DNA of 64,000 nt from Neobacillus cucumis. Its GTDB lineage: Bacteria; Bacillota; Bacilli; Bacillales_B; DSM-18226. Both the position numbers and the translations under genes were made by a program. Shown here one piece after another: positions 17,826 to 25,762 of the stretch. Location of the stretch: assembly GCF_016107705.1 (NCBI RefSeq), contig NZ_JAEHGC010000007.1, positions 62,001 through 126,000 on the forward strand. The letters run 5' to 3'. Under the pieces are notes generated by a model. That model was not told the DNA's origin, searched no databases, and was given only the letters and a program-made list of their open reading frames with translations. The number at the start of each line of letters is the position of its first letter. Within the stretch, counting starts at the first letter, position 1.

Positions 17826-18002
17826 TCATTTTACAAGTTCCTTCTGATTTTTTTGAAGACGGAATGGTTTATGCGCAAAATACGCCTTTGCAATAGCACG
17901 GTTATCACAAGCCGAGCATTTTATTTGATATGATGCTTTACTAATATGGGGAGTATCCATTAATGCAATAATTTCCTTCATATGACTGTTACATACCCAC
18001 AT
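17826..18002 (-). CDS. CxxH/CxxC protein, BA_5709 family
   Basis: A small protein of about 58 residues with a CxxH motif (CNSH) near the N-terminus and a CxxC motif (CSAC) near the middle, as in the BA_5709 family of Bacillaceae. It probably binds zinc; the function is unknown. A TTG start at 18017 would add five residues, but the ATG at 18002 follows GGTGATC and matches the usual family start better. It lies downstream of the ferredoxin gene. Confidence 0.8.
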   Translation of the reverse strand: MWVCNSHMKEIIALMDTPHISKASYQIKCSACDNRAIAKAYFAHKPFRLQKNQKELVK

Positions 18003-18062
18003 AAGATCACCCGCCAATCCTCATGATATTAATCTACTAGAATACAAATTTTAGAGTAATAG

Positions 18063-18410
18063 CTAAACCGAAGTTACTTCTTTTTGAAGTTTATCTGGCT
18101 TTCTTTTAATTACCTGCTTTGTCACCTCTTCATCCCAGGATAGGGAGACATCTCCGTTGGTTACAAAGGTTTGGCACCCAAGGCGGTAGCCTTTTTCAAG
18201 CCATTCTTCACCTAATTTTCTTTTTTCTTGAATTTTTACTTTATCCAGGTATTCTGCTCCTTCAATCGCTTTAAAAACACATGTTCCGCAAATTCCTCCG
18301 CCGCAACGGTTTGGAAGTTCTCCGTCATAGCGAAGAGACATTCTTAAAATATTCGAATTTTCCGGCACCTCTAATTGTTTATCATTGTTAACAAAATGAA
18401 TTTTCGGCAT
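18063..18410 (-). CDS. [2Fe-2S] ferredoxin (plant/adrenodoxin type)
   Basis: A 115-residue ferredoxin. The cluster cysteines are at 36, 41 and 44 (C-x4-C-x2-C in CGGGICGTC) with the fourth at 79. It should pass electrons to an oxygenase or redox enzyme in the cytosol. It follows the GntR gene in the same run as the diiron-type protein, and a second ferredoxin gene stands at the other end of that run. The two share the fold but not a close sequence, so they are not recent duplicates. Confidence 0.92.
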   Translation of the reverse strand: MPKIHFVNNDKQLEVPENSNILRMSLRYDGELPNRCGGGICGTCVFKAIEGAEYLDKVKIQEKRKLGEEWLEKGYRLGCQTFVTNGDVSLSWDEEVTKQVIKRKPDKLQKEVTSV

Positions 18411-18448
18411 CTCCCAAGTCCTCCCTTTTTTATCTTCTTATTAGTAAA

Positions 18449-19153
18449 TCATTTAGAGGGGATTTCCATTTTCCTTTTATTTAGCTTCTCTTTCCGGTTC
18501 TGTATATAGGTGATATACGCTTTTTTTGAGTTTTCGATATGAATTCTCATAAAATACTCTGCTAATTCTGTTTCTTGATTACGTAATGCTTTCATGATTT
18601 CAATATGTTCCCTTAGAGAATCTTTACGTCTCCCTGGTGTTTCGTATCCCATATTGGCAGCCATATGAATAAAATCAATCAAACTGGAAAGAATTTCAAA
18701 CAATTTTGGGCTTTTCGATGCTTTGTTGATAAGGCGATTCATTTGAATATGTTCAAGATTATAATTTTCTTCCGCTCCTGCTTCGAGTTCCATCAGTTCT
18801 TGGATTTTTTGATCAAGTTCTACTTTGGTATCCTCATCCATTTTTTCTGCGGCTAATTTGACAGCGAGAACTTCTAAAGAAGAAAGAATCGTAAACACTT
18901 CGATAACTTCATTTTCTGAAATATTGGAAACGACTACCCCTTTTCTGGGTACGGTTTTTACAAATCCTTGAGATTCCAAACGAAACAGAGCCTCTCGGAT
19001 TGGGGTGCGGCTAATATTCAGTTTCCCAGCGAGTTCTCTTTCAATCAACCGATCACCGGCTTTATATTCACCTTCAAGAATCATTTCTTTTAAGTATAAA
19101 TATGCATGTTCTCGTACTGATAAAAGATTGTTTTCCTCCCATCTAATATCCAT
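18449..19153 (-). CDS. GntR family regulator with FCD domain (first paralogue)
   Basis: A 234-residue GntR/FadR-type regulator. The winged helix-turn-helix (ERELAGKLNISRTPIREALF) is followed by an all-helical FCD ligand-binding domain. Its DNA-binding region is almost the same as that of the second GntR protein at 30950-31627, so both probably read the same GTATAC boxes. It is embedded in the run after the ChrA pair. No box was found directly upstream of it, so it is probably expressed from the upstream promoters of the regulon. Confidence 0.93.
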   Translation of the reverse strand: MDIRWEENNLLSVREHAYLYLKEMILEGEYKAGDRLIERELAGKLNISRTPIREALFRLESQGFVKTVPRKGVVVSNISENEVIEVFTILSSLEVLAVKLAAEKMDEDTKVELDQKIQELMELEAGAEENYNLEHIQMNRLINKASKSPKLFEILSSLIDFIHMAANMGYETPGRRKDSLREHIEIMKALRNQETELAEYFMRIHIENSKKAYITYIQNRKEKLNKRKMEIPSK

Positions 19154-19199
19154 TCATCACACCCGCTTATTTCTAAGTATTTTCATTCTCTTTTATCCA

Positions 19200-19730
19200 T
19201 TATGATAAAAATACCCCGCCATAGATCAGCGCTCCAAGAATCAGTAATGATGGATGGAGCTTAATTTTAATTAAGGCGAAATAGCTCACTACAGCTAACA
19301 AAACTAAATGAAAAACCCCGCTTTTTTCAAAAGCCGTTAAGAAAAATTGATAAGCCATTACACCTAGCAAGATAGCGATAATGGGCTGTACAGACTTGGT
19401 CATAAGCTTGACTCTTGCGTTATCTTTAAATAAATTTACAAATTTAAACAAGATTATTACAGCTATAGCAGAGGGAAGGATTGTAGCTGCCAGCCCAATA
19501 ATTGCGCCAATCGGACCACCCACTTGATAGCCGATAAACCCGCCAATTTTGGTTGCAATTGGACCAGGCAGGGCATTCGCAATCGCTAATATATTCCCAA
19601 ATTCGGATGCTGACATCCAATGATAATGATTAACGACTTCATTTTGGTATAATGGAATTGTAGCAGGACCGCCCCCATAGCCCAGTAAATTCGAAATTAA
19701 AAATGCCCAAAAAATATGCAAATAGATCAT
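19200..19730 (-). CDS. Chromate transporter family protein (ChrA half, second of pair)
   Basis: A 176-residue half-size ChrA protein with about five to six spans and the signature GYGGGPATIPLYQNEVV. Half-size ChrA proteins occur as gene pairs that act as a heterodimer. Chromate efflux is the tested activity of the family, but here the genes sit inside a catabolic-looking cluster, so another anion may be the substrate. Its ATG overlaps the preceding stop (ATGA), so the two are translationally coupled. Confidence 0.9.
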   Translation of the reverse strand: MIYLHIFWAFLISNLLGYGGGPATIPLYQNEVVNHYHWMSASEFGNILAIANALPGPIATKIGGFIGYQVGGPIGAIIGLAATILPSAIAVIILFKFVNLFKDNARVKLMTKSVQPIIAILLGVMAYQFFLTAFEKSGVFHLVLLAVVSYFALIKIKLHPSLLILGALIYGGVFLS

Positions 19731-20323
19731 GAACTTTTTTCCTTTCTTTTAACAACAACTTCGGCCTGTTTGGCGGCAGCTTTTTCTTTACGGTCTGCAA
19801 TAATAAAGGCAGTAATTAGAAAAATAGCAATTAAGATTCCTGGATGTAATCCTAGGAACTGGACTACGATTAATGATAGGACAGATAGGCTTACCATTTT
19901 CGATAAACCAAGTCCTTTTCGACCATTTTGGAAAAACCGGTAAGCCATTTCCGCGAGCATAAATCCAATTACAGGCGTAACCCCTTGCACCATTCCACTC
20001 ACAATCGGGGAATTCCGAAACGAATAAAGTGCAGTTAATAAGGCTAACATTGCAATGATTGATGGCAGGATATGAGCAAGAATGGCCACGGTTGCTCCTA
20101 ATGTACCCTTCACTTTAAATCCAATATAGGCCGCCATTTTTGTCGCAATTGGCCCTGGCAATGTATTGGCCATCGCCAAAATCTCGGAAAATTCTTCTTC
20201 AGATGTCCAATGATATTTTTTGACCGCTTCATATTCAATCAACGGAATTGTAGAGGGCCCGCCCCCGTAGCCTGTTACACCAGTGCGGGCAAACCCAATC
20301 GCTAAATCAACATACGGTTTCAC
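19727..20323 (-). CDS. Chromate transporter family protein (ChrA half, first of pair)
   Basis: Half-size ChrA protein with the signature GYGGGPSTIPLIEYEAV. The longest frame begins at 20401 and would add 26 residues that do not look like the family. A GTG at 20323 follows AAAGGGG at good distance and starts directly before the family region, so I prefer it (about 198 residues). It is followed with a four-base overlap by its partner. Confidence 0.85.
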   Translation of the reverse strand: MKPYVDLAIGFARTGVTGYGGGPSTIPLIEYEAVKKYHWTSEEEFSEILAMANTLPGPIATKMAAYIGFKVKGTLGATVAILAHILPSIIAMLALLTALYSFRNSPIVSGMVQGVTPVIGFMLAEMAYRFFQNGRKGLGLSKMVSLSVLSLIVVQFLGLHPGILIAIFLITAFIIADRKEKAAAKQAEVVVKRKEKSS

Positions 20324-20431
20324 ATGTGTATCCCCTTTCTTCAACCAAACATCTATTTCTTTGATAACAATCCCTTCCGGTTGAATGAACATGGGCCTCA
20401 TTCTGTCTAAGCTTTTAATTGAATGAGCTCA

Positions 20432-20911
20432 CTATTTTTTAATATCTGCTGTAGTAATGACTTCAAGTCCATCTTTTTCTACATAGTTTTGTAATGCTTG
20501 AAGTGCTGCCGTTCCAACTGCTGTATCTTGTTCACCATTTCCACCGCTTACCCCAATGCCGCCAATTACTTCACCGTTAACCACAATCGGGAATCCACCT
20601 ACAAAAATCGCAAATTTCCCCGGAATAATTTGGTTAATACCAAATGCCTCATTTCCCGGAAGTGCAGGACCATTTGGTTCTTTATTAAATAGGTGAGTAG
20701 ATCGTTTATGCCCTGCTGCAGTATAGGCTTTGGCAATGGAAATTTCGGGACCAGTGATTCGAGCTCCATTCATCCGCTCTAATGCAATGAGATTTCCTCC
20801 GTCATCCACAACAGCAATCGTCTCAAGAACATTGATTTCTTCTGATTTTTTCTTAGCCGCCTCAATCATTAATTTTGCTTCTTCTAATTCTAATTTTAAT
20901 GCTGTTTTCAT
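20432..20911 (-). CDS. GlcG/HbpS family (DUF336) heme-binding-type protein
   Basis: A 159-residue protein of the GlcG/HbpS family, with segments such as VVDDGGNLIALERMNGA and GGFPIVVNGEVIGGIGVSGG. Family members bind heme or small molecules and often sit in catabolic operons beside dehydrogenases, but their biochemical role is poorly defined. AAGGAG precedes the ATG. It lies between the aldehyde dehydrogenase and ChrA genes of the putative GntR regulon. Confidence 0.9.
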   Translation of the reverse strand: MKTALKLELEEAKLMIEAAKKKSEEINVLETIAVVDDGGNLIALERMNGARITGPEISIAKAYTAAGHKRSTHLFNKEPNGPALPGNEAFGINQIIPGKFAIFVGGFPIVVNGEVIGGIGVSGGNGEQDTAVGTAALQALQNYVEKDGLEVITTADIKK

Positions 20912-20934
20912 TTTATGTTCTCCTTTTCATTTTT

Positions 20935-22398
20935 TTAATAACCGATATATACCGTTTTCAATTGTGTAAAGAATTCAAGACCCACTCTTCCAGATTCACG
21001 GAATGTTGAAGTGCTTGATTTTTTCAAACCACCAAAAGGCGCATTCATTAAATTACCAGTCGTCGTCCGATTTACTTTTACCGTTCCGGCTTGAATATCT
21101 TTGGTAAATTGGTTGGCAATCTTCAGATTATTGGTCACGATGGAAGCAGATAATCCGTACTCAACATCATTGGCAACAGCAATGGCCTCTTCATATGTAT
21201 CCACTTCAATAATGGCCACGACAGGTCCAAAGATTTCTTCTTTAGCAATTCGATGGTTTGGCTTTACATTTGTAAAAATGGCTGGTCTTACAAAGTAGCC
21301 TTTTTCGTAATCGCCTGTTGTTAATGCCTCACCGCCATAAACCAATTCGGCACCATCTTCTTTACCAAACTCGATATACTTTAAAACATTTTTCATTTGT
21401 TTTTCGTTTGCAAGTGGTCCTATTTTTACACCTGCTTCAAAACCATTTCCGATTTTTAGGGCACTGGTCTTTTCGACAAGCTTTTGAATATAATCCTCTA
21501 TTACTTCCTTCATTACAATGACCCTGCTCGTTCCGGTACAAGCCTGCCCTGTTAGAGAGAAACCACCATTAACGGTCAGGGTTGCAGCTAAATCAAGGTT
21601 AGCATCATCCATGACAATTAATGGGTTTTTCCCACCAAGTTCCATCTGCGTTCGTGTTGTAATAGCAGCTTTACGATGAATGTCTTCACCGGCTGCAGTT
21701 GAGCCTGTAAACGTGACAGCCCTTACGGACGGATGGGTTACCAATCGGTCACCAATGTCACTTGCCTTGCCCGTTACGAAATTAATAACACCTTTTGGTA
21801 TGCCTGCTTCGTAAAGTGCTTCAACAAGGCGTACGGCAATGAGTGGTGTATCAGAAGAAGGCTTAAAAACCACCGTATTACCTGTGATTAAAGCGGGAGC
21901 GATTTTTCGGGCAGGAATCGATAGAGGAAAGTTCCAAGGAGTTATGACGCTCACCACTCCAAGCGGTTCTCTTTCCGTGGATACCTTCATATTTGGATCA
22001 TCGTTTGGAAATGTTTCACCTGTAAAACTTTGCCCCTCAACAGCATAGTATCGGAGTGTTTGAGCAGAGCGTAACACTTCATTCTTAGCATCAGTAACAT
22101 GTTTACCTTCTTCACGGGTTAACTCTTCAGCTAACTGATCAGCTTTTTGCTCTAGAATACTTGCTGCTTGATTTAAAATGGCAGCTCGTTTGGATGGCGC
22201 TGTTTTAGCCCAACCTGTGAATGCTTTTTGGGCAGCTTCAATGGCTAAATTTACGTCATCTTCATTGGAAGCCTGGAAAACCCCGACTACTTCTTCTTTA
22301 TTGGCAGGATTTAAACTATTAAACGTTTTTTTGCTTACCGATTCCTGCCAAATCCCATCTATATAGTTATTAAATGTTTTCACTTTTGTAGTTATCAC
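20935..22398 (-). CDS. Aldehyde dehydrogenase (NAD(P)+)
   Basis: An ALDH superfamily enzyme of about 487 residues that oxidises an aldehyde to an acid. The oxyanion/cofactor segment VITPWNFPLSIP, the general base in MELGGKNP and the catalytic Cys in GQACTGTSR are present. The ATG of the longest frame lies upstream of AAAGGTGATC, which is itself a Shine-Dalgarno sequence, so the GTG at 22398 is the likely start. It resembles semialdehyde dehydrogenases of the YcbD/2,5-dioxovalerate type. In the cluster it may oxidise the aldehyde product of the diiron-type protein upstream (inference). Confidence 0.93.
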   Translation of the reverse strand: MITTKVKTFNNYIDGIWQESVSKKTFNSLNPANKEEVVGVFQASNEDDVNLAIEAAQKAFTGWAKTAPSKRAAILNQAASILEQKADQLAEELTREEGKHVTDAKNEVLRSAQTLRYYAVEGQSFTGETFPNDDPNMKVSTEREPLGVVSVITPWNFPLSIPARKIAPALITGNTVVFKPSSDTPLIAVRLVEALYEAGIPKGVINFVTGKASDIGDRLVTHPSVRAVTFTGSTAAGEDIHRKAAITTRTQMELGGKNPLIVMDDANLDLAATLTVNGGFSLTGQACTGTSRVIVMKEVIEDYIQKLVEKTSALKIGNGFEAGVKIGPLANEKQMKNVLKYIEFGKEDGAELVYGGEALTTGDYEKGYFVRPAIFTNVKPNHRIAKEEIFGPVVAIIEVDTYEEAIAVANDVEYGLSASIVTNNLKIANQFTKDIQAGTVKVNRTTTGNLMNAPFGGLKKSSTSTFRESGRVGLEFFTQLKTVYIGY

Positions 22399-22445
22399 TA
22401 CGATCACCTTTTTCATTTATTTAATTAAAACTTTCTAATAAAAGC

Positions 22446-22488
22446 GGCCGTCAATTAAACCTTTAACTACAAGATTATTCTGACGGCC
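22446..22488 (-). promoter_or_regulatory. GC-rich hairpin between diiron-protein and ALDH genes
   Basis: Eight-base arms GGCCGTCA / TGACGGCC separated by 27 bases, followed on the minus strand by GCTTTT. It may be a partial terminator or processing site that lowers expression of the downstream genes. Confidence 0.4.
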
Positions 22489-22534
22489 CACAATTAGGAA
22501 GAAAATTACTTATTTATATTTTCATATACAGATA

Positions 22535-23266
22535 TTATTTTGTTTCTACTAAAGCACCTAGGTCTTGTTCTAAATATTCCTTCCATAATCCATCCATGTA
22601 CATGCGGCGCATTTTTGCTCCAGTCCTTACAATTTCTAGGCAGCGCTGTTGTAATTCTGGTGTGTCTGCGTGGTCAAGGACAATTTTATAACCGCGCTCA
22701 CCATGAATTTCATCTGAAACAATGTGTAGATCGAAGAATTCAATTTCTTCATCTGTAAAGTTGTATTGCTCACGTAAAGCCGGAGTTTGTTTTCGGTAAA
22801 TATCTGGAACTTGCGACTCAAGTCCAACTACTAATGCAGCAGTGGCAACAACGAAATTCTCACGTGCTGCAACCGCGAAACACCAGCTCTGTAATCCTAA
22901 TGTAGTTGGAGCCATATTTTCAGGATTCATTACACGTTCACGAGTCGTTCCACATGCCTCAGCAAAACGAATAAGGAGATCTGTGTGGCGGTCAGCTGCG
23001 ATTTCTTCTTCATACATATTTTGTAAGGTGAAATCTTTTGCAGCTTCGAATTTTGGATCGGTTGGAGTATTGTGATAAATATACGCTAAGTAATCAGCGA
23101 ATGGGCCAACGTAGTGATAATGGTTTTCTGCCCATCTAGCAAAGTGTTTTCTTTCCAATTTACCTTCAGCCCAAGCTAAAGTGAACGGAGCCTTTTGGCT
23201 ATGATTTCCTTTAATTGCTTCCTCTAATTCCTTGCGAAACTCATCTTTTGATAATAATTCTGCCAT
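22535..23266 (-). CDS. Heme-oxygenase-like diiron protein (PqqC/TenA/CADD-like)
   Basis: A 243-residue all-helical protein of the iron-containing redox enzyme (HDO) family. The pattern E87-x6-H94, E150 and H181-x3-D185-x2-H188 matches the diiron ligand set known from CADD and related enzymes such as UndA and BesC. PqqC itself lacks such metal ligands. HDO enzymes use O2 to cleave or oxidise C-C or N bonds in amino and fatty acids. Two ferredoxin genes nearby could supply electrons and an aldehyde dehydrogenase follows. AAGGAGG precedes the ATG. A pair of GTATAC boxes 73 bp apart lies upstream. The substrate is unknown. Confidence 0.85.
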   Translation of the reverse strand: MAELLSKDEFRKELEEAIKGNHSQKAPFTLAWAEGKLERKHFARWAENHYHYVGPFADYLAYIYHNTPTDPKFEAAKDFTLQNMYEEEIAADRHTDLLIRFAEACGTTRERVMNPENMAPTTLGLQSWCFAVAARENFVVATAALVVGLESQVPDIYRKQTPALREQYNFTDEEIEFFDLHIVSDEIHGERGYKIVLDHADTPELQQRCLEIVRTGAKMRRMYMDGLWKEYLEQDLGALVETK

Positions 23267-23323
23267 TTTAAATCTCCTCCTTAGTTTTTATGTAGATTTT
23301 CAATGCTGCTATTGGCATTTGAT

Positions 23324-23340
23324 ATTTTGTATACCAAAAT
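23324..23340. promoter_or_regulatory. GTATAC box, proximal site of diiron-protein gene
   Basis: ATTTTGTATACCAAAAT, close to a perfect dyad, about 65 bases upstream of the diiron-protein start. Candidate GntR/FCD operator. Confidence 0.7.
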
Positions 23341-23397
23341 TCGATAAAAAAATAAATTTTACTAGTTTTTTACCGTTTCCACTGTGGTAATAGTGTA

Positions 23398-23410
23398 TTT
23401 GGTATACCTT
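23398..23410. promoter_or_regulatory. GTATAC box, distal site of diiron-protein gene
   Basis: TTTGGTATACCTT. Its centre is exactly 73 bp from that of the proximal box. Confidence 0.65.
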
Positions 23411-23502
23411 GATTTAATAGTAACCGATAAACGACTACTTGTAAACACAATTTTTAGAATTTTTTAAAGATTAGTATAAAATAATATTTTGCCTTATCTC
23501 TA

Positions 23503-24273
23503 TTAAGAATGGACATCCACATGGATGTTTAATAATTTAAAGAGCTCTCCTGAAAGATTATCCAGGGACTCCTCTACGATCTCACGGCCTATTGCAAAAC
23601 TGGCTTTTGTTGCATCCCCAATACATCCATTTTTGGTCATTTCCTCATAACGATAAAACCCTTGTATTGCTTGGCCAGGTCTTAGCTGCTTCCATCTGCC
23701 TTCTTCCTGTATATCTCCTTTTTCTAGTTGTTCAAGACGCACCATATCTGGCGCTAAATATAATGCTTCCGATACTTCACGTTCACAGCTGTGACCAAAT
23801 AATCTTGAACCAATATTGTTTTGAATGGAGTTTTTTGCAGATGCAGTGGTTTTTGCATAGTAAACTTCTACATCTAGTTCATTCGTTATGGTTAGTGATG
23901 CAACATTAAGTGTAGATTGGTTTCCTCCATGTGAATTTAATAATAAGAACTTGTTAATTCCATGATGCTTCAAAGAGGAGATCATATCTTTTAAAATCGC
24001 AATGAGTGTGGATGGCTTCAGTGAAATGGTTCCGGGAAAATTCATATGATGTTCCGAAACACCCATATTCACCGTTGGCGTAACCACCGCATAAGGAAAC
24101 ATCCTCTCACCAAGCCGCTTTGCCATCTTTTCAGCTAAAACAGCATCACAGCTTTCCACCATATGGGGTCCATGCTGTTCATGGGCACCGACAGGAATTA
24201 TTGCAACTTGAACACTTTTTAATGCTTCTTCAACCTCTTTCCATGTCATCCTGGTTAAATCATAACACTCCAT
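23503..24273 (-). CDS. Creatininase family amidohydrolase
   Basis: A 256-residue creatininase-superfamily enzyme. The metal motif PVGAHEQHGPH provides E32 and H34, D43 lies in the following segment, and NSHGGN gives a later His. The family hydrolyses cyclic or linear C-N bonds: creatinine, the F420 precursor (ArfB) and the mycofactocin peptide (MftE) are known cases. AAGGAG precedes the ATG. It has its own GTATAC box and lies between a ferredoxin gene and the diiron-protein gene. A ring- or amide-opening step on a nitrogen compound is plausible (inference). Confidence 0.9.
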   Translation of the reverse strand: MECYDLTRMTWKEVEEALKSVQVAIIPVGAHEQHGPHMVESCDAVLAEKMAKRLGERMFPYAVVTPTVNMGVSEHHMNFPGTISLKPSTLIAILKDMISSLKHHGINKFLLLNSHGGNQSTLNVASLTITNELDVEVYYAKTTASAKNSIQNNIGSRLFGHSCEREVSEALYLAPDMVRLEQLEKGDIQEEGRWKQLRPGQAIQGFYRYEEMTKNGCIGDATKASFAIGREIVEESLDNLSGELFKLLNIHVDVHS

Positions 24274-24300
24274 CTCAACTCTCCTTTGAGCATTAATGTA

Positions 24301-24313
24301 TTTTGTATACCAT
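24301..24313. promoter_or_regulatory. GTATAC box upstream of creatininase-family gene
   Basis: TTTTGTATACCAT, about 34 bases upstream of the creatininase-family start. Candidate GntR/FCD operator. Confidence 0.65.
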
Positions 24314-24340
24314 TTAATTAACTAAAAAAATAACCATCAA

Positions 24341-24670
24341 TTAATTTTGAATAGCTGATTGTTTTTTAGGAGCCTGGACTGAAATATTTTCTTGAGAAAT
24401 TTCAATATCCCGCTGGATCGTTAATTGGCAAGTTAAACGGTACCCCTCGTTCACTTTATCTCCAAGCATTTTTACTTCTTTCCAATTCGGCGGTGCTAAA
24501 TCTTCTGCCCCGTTAATCACCTGACATGTACACTTTGTACAACGCCCCATTCCACAGCCATATTTTAACTTTGGTAAAAGACGTGTTGCTGCTAAAACGA
24601 CCAAGTTTGCATTATCTTTCACTTCTTGCTCTACTGTAGTTCCATCAACATGCAAGATAACTTTCGGCAT
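24341..24670 (-). CDS. [2Fe-2S] ferredoxin
   Basis: A 109-residue plant-type ferredoxin with cluster cysteines at 39, 44, 47 and 81 (CGMGRCTKC and later CQ). AAAGGGG precedes the ATG. It is the first gene on the minus strand of the divergent promoter region that also serves the 111-residue protein. Electron donor to the diiron-type protein is the natural guess. No ferredoxin reductase gene is visible in the window. Confidence 0.92.
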   Translation of the reverse strand: MPKVILHVDGTTVEQEVKDNANLVVLAATRLLPKLKYGCGMGRCTKCTCQVINGAEDLAPPNWKEVKMLGDKVNEGYRLTCQLTIQRDIEISQENISVQAPKKQSAIQN

Positions 24671-25002
24671 AAAATTGCCCCTTTCTGTTTTTTCTAAAAA
24701 TTTTGATACTTTTCTGAAGTATACAACCTTTCTAATAGATAAGTAAACTAAAAAATTTTCTTTTTTGGTCGTTTCAAAGTCTCTTTATCTGTGTTTTCCT
24801 CTATAAATCTATCTTCCTGACTCTTTTTACGAATTAATTATTTAAATATTTAGAATATACAGTTGAATAATTTAACTCTATGGTATAAAATACAAACTAA
24901 GTAATTTTGGTATACAATGTTCCGAGGAGGTGTTTGGACTTTTAACTACTCTCCAATATGTAAGCGTTTGAAATATGTTGATTCATTTAAAGGAGTGAAA
25001 AA
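24671..25002. other. Divergent regulatory region (ferredoxin / 111-residue protein)
   Basis: No gene is seen. It holds one GTATAC box (24905-24918), weaker TATAC-like sequences near 24855 and 24883, and a cre-like sequence TGTAAGCGTTTGAA (24959-24972) close to the plus-strand gene. Confidence 0.6.
24905..24918. promoter_or_regulatory. GTATAC box in divergent ferredoxin / orphan gene region
   Basis: TTTTGGTATACAAT, about 90 bases before the plus-strand start. Candidate GntR/FCD operator that may serve both directions. Confidence 0.65.
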
Positions 25003-25338
25003 ATGGGAAAATATATTGTATTAACGAATAAAGATACCTTTCAAACAAGTCTCGAGAACGATGGGCTAGAACCTGTAGAAACCTACCATTTCTATTTCTT
25101 TGATAAATTAAAGGCAAAGTATACGATTGCAAAAGTATTAGATGAAAAAATTAAGATTAAGTTATTCGAAGAATTTGAAGGAAAAGAATATGTAAACCAT
25201 ATTGGTGTAAAGTTTTTTGAAAGGTTTGAAACAATTGAAGCAGCACGCGAGGAATTAAACGAGATCGTAAAAGCCTCCGGTAACAGTGTGGATTCTGTAA
25301 ACTCTAAACTTGTAAAATCAAGTGAAGTTGCAGTATAG
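25003..25338 (+). CDS. Hypothetical protein, 111 residues
   Basis: I do not recognise this protein. It is soluble, mixed alpha/beta in appearance and rich in Lys, Glu, Phe and Tyr (for example YHFYFFDKLKAKYTIAKVL), with a C-terminal helix and a Ser/Val-rich tail. A strong AAAGGAGTG precedes the ATG and a clean terminator follows, so it is a real single-gene unit. It is divergent from the ferredoxin gene across a GTATAC box and so probably belongs to the same regulon. A small subunit or chaperone of the redox system is possible but is only inferred from position. Confidence 0.8.
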   Translation: MGKYIVLTNKDTFQTSLENDGLEPVETYHFYFFDKLKAKYTIAKVLDEKIKIKLFEEFEGKEYVNHIGVKFFERFETIEAAREELNEIVKASGNSVDSVNSKLVKSSEVAV

Positions 25339-25359
25339 ACATTTTATAAAGGCTTACAG

Positions 25360-25390
25360 CCGGAGAGATGGCAACGTCTCTCCGGTTTTT
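25360..25390 (+). terminator. Rho-independent terminator of 111-residue gene
   Basis: Stem CCGGAGAGA / TCTCTCCGG followed by TTTTT. Confidence 0.9.
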
Positions 25391-25417
25391 GCATTATATG
25401 ATACAAACGCAAAAAAA

Positions 25418-25444
25418 CCGCCACTGCTGCTATGTGACGGTTCA
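25418..25444 (-). terminator. Rho-independent terminator of small-protein gene
   Basis: Hairpin with arms CCGCCAC / GTGACGG (one G-U pair), followed by a run of T on the minus strand. Confidence 0.7.
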
Positions 25445-25456
25445 CCAATAAAAATT

Positions 25457-25543
25457 TTAAAACTTAAGTGTTTTTCTCAATGATGCTAATTTTCTCTCGG
25501 CTTTTTCAGCCGCTTTCTTGGAATTAAATAAAAAATTTAGCAT
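25457..25543 (-). CDS. Putative 28-residue small protein
   Basis: A very short reading frame encoding a basic, amphipathic peptide that begins MLNFLFNSKKAAEKAE and ends in RKTLKF. AGGGGG lies seven bases before the ATG. Downstream on the minus strand is a hairpin with arms CCGTCAC / GTGGCGG (25420-25442) followed by seven Ts, which looks like its own terminator. A GTATAC box stands about 78 bases upstream of the start, close to the distance seen for the diiron-protein gene. The signals on both sides support a real small gene in the regulon. The function is unknown. Confidence 0.55.
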   Translation of the reverse strand: MLNFLFNSKKAAEKAERKLASLRKTLKF

Positions 25544-25613
25544 GTTAGTTCCCCCTGTTTTGTAGGTTATTTGTTAGTTTTATTTTATATTGGAAATTAA
25601 ATAAACTCAAGAG

Positions 25614-25627
25614 TTTTGTATACCAAA
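25614..25627. promoter_or_regulatory. GTATAC box between small-protein and permease genes (site 1)
   Basis: TTTTGTATACCAAA, about 78 bases upstream of the 28-residue frame. Confidence 0.7.
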
Positions 25628-25685
25628 TACCAAAAATTTAAGTAATTATGGCGGATTTGTGACTTAATCTTTATGGAATTCGAAG

Positions 25686-25699
25686 ATTTGGTATACAAT
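25686..25699. promoter_or_regulatory. GTATAC box between small-protein and permease genes (site 2)
   Basis: ATTTGGTATACAAT, about 70 bases upstream of the permease start. Its centre is exactly 73 bp from site 1, the same spacing as at the diiron-protein gene. Confidence 0.7.
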
Positions 25700-25762
25700 C
25701 AATATCTTTTTTAGGTACTCATTTATCGAATTATTACATTTCCTTATAGATAGGGTGTTGGT

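Noticed and set aside
19200..20323. Metal-resistance island because of the ChrA pair
   Set aside because: No other metal-resistance gene is present; the pair sits inside the GntR-bracketed run and shares its direction.
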